Source of the DNA: a virus
DNA length: 25,788 nt
Virus record (IMG/VR): IMGVR_UViG_3300017773_000119
Span: 1 to 25,788 of that record
Strand: one strand, 5' to 3'
The position numbers and the translations under genes are program-made. This document shows, one piece after another, positions 23,734 through 25,788 of this stretch. Each line of letters begins with the position of its first letter. Within the stretch, counting starts at the first letter, position 1. Below the pieces are notes generated by a model that worked only from the letters and a program-made list of their open reading frames with translations, searched no databases and was not told the DNA's origin.

Positions 23734-23803
23734 GCGGAGGTCAGTTATTGAGTCAATGGGGACCACTCATTGAAGGTAGGGGAAGATCCTACACTCCGCT
23801 CCA
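23734..23803 (+). ncRNA. tRNA-Gly-like RNA with atypical loops
   Basis: This 70-nt element between two tRNAs folds as a cloverleaf: acceptor GCGGAG/CTCCGC with T discriminator and encoded CCA, a shrunken D arm (TCA/TGA, 5-nt loop), a 7-bp anticodon-like stem (23753-23759 with 23767-23773) with loop GGACCAC, and a T-like stem GTAGG/CCTAC with loop GGAAGAT. It lacks the D-loop GG, T33 and the TTC of the T-loop. The acceptor end nearly equals that of the neighbouring tRNA-Gly, and the anticodon position would be ACC (Gly). It is either a decayed tRNA-Gly or a stable tRNA-like RNA. Confidence 0.6.
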
Positions 23804-23808
23804 ATATT

Positions 23809-23884
23809 GCGGATATAGCTCAGTTGGTAGAGCGCAACCTTGCCAAGGTCGAGGTCGTCGGTTCGAGACCGACTATCCGCTCCA
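23809..23884 (+). tRNA. tRNA-Gly (GCC)
   Basis: The cloverleaf has acceptor GCGGATA/TATCCGC, D arm GCTCAGTTGGTAGAGC, anticodon loop TTGCCAA (GCC), T arm GTCGG/CCGAC with TTCGAGA, discriminator T and encoded CCA. The anticodon stem CAACC/GGTCG has one A-C mismatch where bacterial tRNA-Gly usually has G-C. Confidence 0.93.
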
Positions 23885-23887
23885 AAT

Positions 23888-23964
23888 GCGCCCGTAGCTC
23901 AGTTGGATAGAGCAACAGCCTTCTAAGCTGTGGGTCGCACGTTCGAATCGTGCCGGGCGTGCCA
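23888..23964 (+). tRNA. tRNA-Arg (TCT)
   Basis: The cloverleaf has acceptor GCGCCCG/CGGGCGT, anticodon stem ACAGC/GCTGT with loop CTTCTAA (TCT), T arm GCACG/CGTGC with TTCGAAT, discriminator G and encoded CCA. It reads AGA, the dominant Arg codon in AT-rich phage genes. Confidence 0.94.
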
Positions 23965-24117
23965 TAAGAAACCCGAAGGAACTGTCTTCCAATCCAGTTC
24001 TTTCATACACAACCTAGTTGATTGGAATACGAATCGGTTGCCCGTCGACTGATTAGGAGATTAATATTCGGATATGGTTGTCCGAGTATAGGGCGGGCCG
24101 AATTTTTGGATTTCTTA
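23965..24117 (+). ncRNA. Structured RNA candidate / lipoprotein leader
   Basis: The region directly after the tRNA-Arg CCA can form a closed multibranch structure. TAAGAAA (23965-23971) pairs with TTTCTTA (24111-24117). GAAGGAACTG (23975-23984) pairs with CAGTTCTTTC (23995-24004). CAACC/GGTTG and GATT/AATC stack (24010-24040). CCCGTC (24041-24046) pairs with GGCGGG (24092-24097). TATTCGGA (24065-24072) pairs with TCCGAGTA (24081-24088). It contains no convincing gene. It could be a small stable RNA like the non-tRNA species in the T4 tRNA cluster, or a leader that hides the downstream start codon. Confidence 0.5.
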
Positions 24118-24503
24118 TGCGACTATTTTTAATTTCACTTTTAATATTCACTGTGTCTTGTAGCACTACGCCTGTATCCAAACCTAAAGGAAAAGATGGT
24201 TATAGGTTTGAGGTTAAAGATACTGAGATGTTGACTCCTAATATAGAATTTGTTATTATAAAAAATAAAGAAGAGTACAATAAAATAAGGAAAAGGTTTT
24301 TTGGTCACCATTGGGATACCGTACAAGCCTTTACTCGTTGGAGACCAGAATCTAAAACTTGCATCATATACATAAAAGACCCTATGTGGATGTATCAACC
24401 AGAATATATAGGACATGAGGTAGCTCATTGTATTTGGGGCAACTGGCACAAAATAGAAATTAAACCTATAAATAATTACCAAGATAGACTTGAAACTGAT
24501 TGA
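24117..24503 (+). CDS. Phage lipoprotein with HExxH motif
   Basis: This is 128 residues from the ATG at 24117; an upstream in-frame TTG (24078) would spoil the signal peptide and is rejected. The start MRLFLISLLIFTVSC is a short lipoprotein signal with a lipobox-like FTVSC, so Cys15 would be the lipidated residue and the protein would sit in the host membrane. Near the C-terminus GHEVAHCIWGNWH contains HExxH followed by a third His, suggesting a zinc-dependent peptidase fold. The role could be envelope remodelling, lysis aid or superinfection exclusion; none is shown. The SD is poor, and the start codon lies at the base of the predicted upstream stem. Confidence 0.75.
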   Translation: MRLFLISLLIFTVSCSTTPVSKPKGKDGYRFEVKDTEMLTPNIEFVIIKNKEEYNKIRKRFFGHHWDTVQAFTRWRPESKTCIIYIKDPMWMYQPEYIGHEVAHCIWGNWHKIEIKPINNYQDRLETD

Positions 24504-24528
24504 CACACCTTGCGTATTGTGTTATAAT
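24500..24528 (+). promoter_or_regulatory. Consensus sigma70 (early) promoter for gp44-gp62
   Basis: TTGACA, 17 nt, TATAAT, perfect in both hexamers. It overlaps the stop codon of the lipoprotein gene and lies 32 nt before the gp44 ATG. Confidence 0.88.
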
Positions 24529-24560
24529 TCGCGTATTGATTTATATATTATGGAGTAACT

Positions 24561-25496
24561 ATGAAAGAATTTCTATGGGTAGAAAAGTATCGCCCGTCAA
24601 AAGTATCAGAAACCATTCTCACAAAAGATCTCAAAGACACTTTCCAATCTATTGTGGACGGTGGTGAAATACCTAATATGATGTTTACTGGTACGGCTGG
24701 TACTGGTAAGACTACTATCGCTCGTGCTATATGTGAAGAACTTGGACTTGACTATATTGTCATCAACGGTTCTGAAGAGGGTAACATTGATACTCTCCGT
24801 GGCAAGATCAAACAGTTCGCCTCGTCTGTATCTCTCTCAGGGGGTTACAAAGTTGTAATCCTTGACGAGGCGGACTACCTTAATCCACAATCAACCCAAC
24901 CAGCATTACGTGGGTTTATCGAAGAGTTCTCTAAGAATTGTCGATTCATTCTGACCTGTAACTTTAAGAATCGTATAATCGAACCCCTTCATTCTCGTTG
25001 TTCCAATTATGAATTTTCTTTTAGTAAAAAGATAATGGCACAACTCTGTGGTCAGTTTATGACGAGACTACAAACTATCTTAGATGGTGAGGGTGTTGAC
25101 TACAATAAGGATGTTGTTGCTGGTCTGATAATGCGTCACGCACCAGATTGGAGGAGAGTTCTTAATGAGGCTCAGAGAGGATCTATAGGTGGTTCATTAC
25201 TAACAACTGTTATAGATAATGACAATAATAGCAACTACTCACAATTGTTTTCTTATATTAAAAATAAAGACTTTAAGAAGATGCGTCAATGGGTAGTAAA
25301 TAATATGGACTTAGAACCTGCCTGTATATTCAGAGATGTTTATGACAACATGCAAGACTTCGTGGTACCTGAAAGTATACCCCAGTTGGTTCTTATACTT
25401 GCAGACTACCAATATAAAAATGCGTTCGTGGCAGATCACGAACTTAACTTAGTTGCCTGCCTTACTGAAGTCATGGCAAACGTGGAGATAAAGTAA
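24561..25496 (+). CDS. 44: gp44-like clamp loader ATPase subunit
   Basis: This 311-residue AAA+ protein (T4 gp44 319) has WVEKYRPSKVSE (6-17), Walker A GTAGTGKT (44-51), Walker B VVILDEADYL with the DEAD box (102-105), a sensor 1-type LTCNFKNRI, and an SRC arginine-finger motif (145-147). Four gp44 and one gp62 open the gp45 ring and load it on primed DNA. It has a GGAG SD upstream of the ATG. A small membrane-protein gene overlaps its stop by 1 nt and separates it from gp62. Confidence 0.95.
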   Translation: MKEFLWVEKYRPSKVSETILTKDLKDTFQSIVDGGEIPNMMFTGTAGTGKTTIARAICEELGLDYIVINGSEEGNIDTLRGKIKQFASSVSLSGGYKVVILDEADYLNPQSTQPALRGFIEEFSKNCRFILTCNFKNRIIEPLHSRCSNYEFSFSKKIMAQLCGQFMTRLQTILDGEGVDYNKDVVAGLIMRHAPDWRRVLNEAQRGSIGGSLLTTVIDNDNNSNYSQLFSYIKNKDFKKMRQWVVNNMDLEPACIFRDVYDNMQDFVVPESIPQLVLILADYQYKNAFVADHELNLVACLTEVMANVEIK

Positions 25497-25663
25497 TGGA
25501 AAATATAGAAGTAATGACCCCAATGAAGAAAGCTTTGTTAGAAAAAAATATGAAAAGTGCCTCCTATAGAAAAAAACATGCGAGAGAAAATAAAAACCTA
25601 AAAATAATGTGTTCTATATTATTGCTATCAAATTTTATTCTTCTTGCATTGTTGTTCGCATGA
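25496..25663 (+). CDS. Small single-pass membrane protein between gp44 and gp62
   Basis: This 55-codon gene has its start overlapping the gp44 stop (TAATG) and its stop overlapping the gp62 ATG (ATGA). It has a basic N-terminal half (KNMKSASYRKKHARENK) and a C-terminal hydrophobic helix (IMCSILLLSNFILLALLFA, about 37-55), a tail-anchored layout. Tight coupling on both sides supports real translation. No homologue is recognised. Confidence 0.75.
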   Translation: MENIEVMTPMKKALLEKNMKSASYRKKHARENKNLKIMCSILLLSNFILLALLFA

Positions 25664-25788
25664 AAAAAGTGAAAACACTTTCGCCCTTTGATTTTCTGAA
25701 TAGTATAAATGATTCTAAGATAGATATTATGTCTATAGATACTAATAACGAGAAAGTTTATAACTCGTTTATGGTTAATAGAAGTCTA
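25660..25788 (+). CDS. 62: gp62-like clamp loader small subunit, 3' end outside window
   Basis: Forty-three codons are visible, starting with an ATGA overlap after the membrane-protein gene. The product begins MKKVKTLSPFDFLNSI and reaches YNSFMVNRSL, the conserved N-terminal motif of marine T4-type gp62 proteins (recalled). Position after gp44 supports the call. gp62 is the non-ATPase member of the clamp loader. Confidence 0.8.
   Translation, partial: MKKVKTLSPFDFLNSINDSKIDIMSIDTNNEKVYNSFMVNRSL

Noticed and set aside
24078-24116. TTG start 13 codons upstream of the lipoprotein ATG
   Set aside because: It would place charged residues before the signal peptide, and lies in the loop of a predicted hairpin without an SD.
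24467-24474. TATAAATA near the 3' end of the lipoprotein gene
   Set aside because: It might be a late promoter for gp44, but a perfect sigma70 promoter follows and gp44 is an early gene; not enough to call.
24141-24506. 121-codon minus-strand open frame
   Set aside because: It lies opposite the lipoprotein gene, has no promoter or SD, and its sequence is Phe/Tyr-rich as expected from an AT-rich complement.

Overview
The window is a piece of a lytic, T4-type myovirus genome (a contractile-tailed Caudoviricetes phage). The evidence is an almost unbroken run of T4 core genes in the order gp13-14-15-16-17-18-19-20-67-(68)-21-22-23-(gp19-like gene at the gp3 position)-uvsY-uvsW-gp55-gp47-gp46-gp45-gp44-gp62. 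All recognised genes are on the + strand. The DNA is AT-rich. The proteins are shorter than in coliphage T4 and look like the marine branch of the group (cyanophage or pelagiphage type). The host cannot be fixed from the sequence. A glutamine-riboswitch/YRG-peptide cassette points towards picocyanobacterial or other marine hosts.

Region 1 (1-3345) is the 3' part of a long tail-fibre-like gene with repeated beta-rich and Ala-rich coiled segments. Region 2 (3412-15357) is the late morphogenesis block: neck (gp13, gp14), tail terminator (gp15), terminase (gp16, gp17), sheath (gp18), tube (gp19), portal (gp20), prohead core (gp67, gp68-like, gp22), protease (gp21) and major capsid protein (gp23). 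It is punctuated by TATAAATA late promoters. Region 3 (15358-15784) is a small insulated cassette: a terminator, a late promoter, two tandem RNA domains matching the glutamine riboswitch (glnA/Downstream-peptide class), a perfect Shine-Dalgarno, a 55-codon gene with three YRGV repeats, and a second terminator.

Region 4 (15798-18729) holds a tail-tube-like late gene, uvsY, uvsW and a small conserved gene. Region 5 (18730-25788) is the early replication/transcription block (gp55, gp47, small gene, gp46, gp45, small gene, gp44, a small membrane protein, gp62). Its transcription units are driven by near-perfect sigma70 promoters, one of which has a mirror-image divergent partner firing antisense. 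Inside this block, 23654-24117 carries three good tRNAs (Glu-TTC, Gly-GCC, Arg-TCT), one strange tRNA-Gly-like RNA with a CCA end but no canonical D- and T-loop residues, and a further approximately 150-nt structured region that runs into the start codon of a lipoprotein gene with an HExxH motif.

Together the early block makes the clamp, clamp loader, recombination nuclease and late sigma factor. gp55 and gp45 then switch on the TATAAATA promoters that drive the head and tail genes. The most unusual parts are the tandem riboswitch cassette, the tRNA-like RNA, the structured lipoprotein leader, and the divergent early promoter pair.
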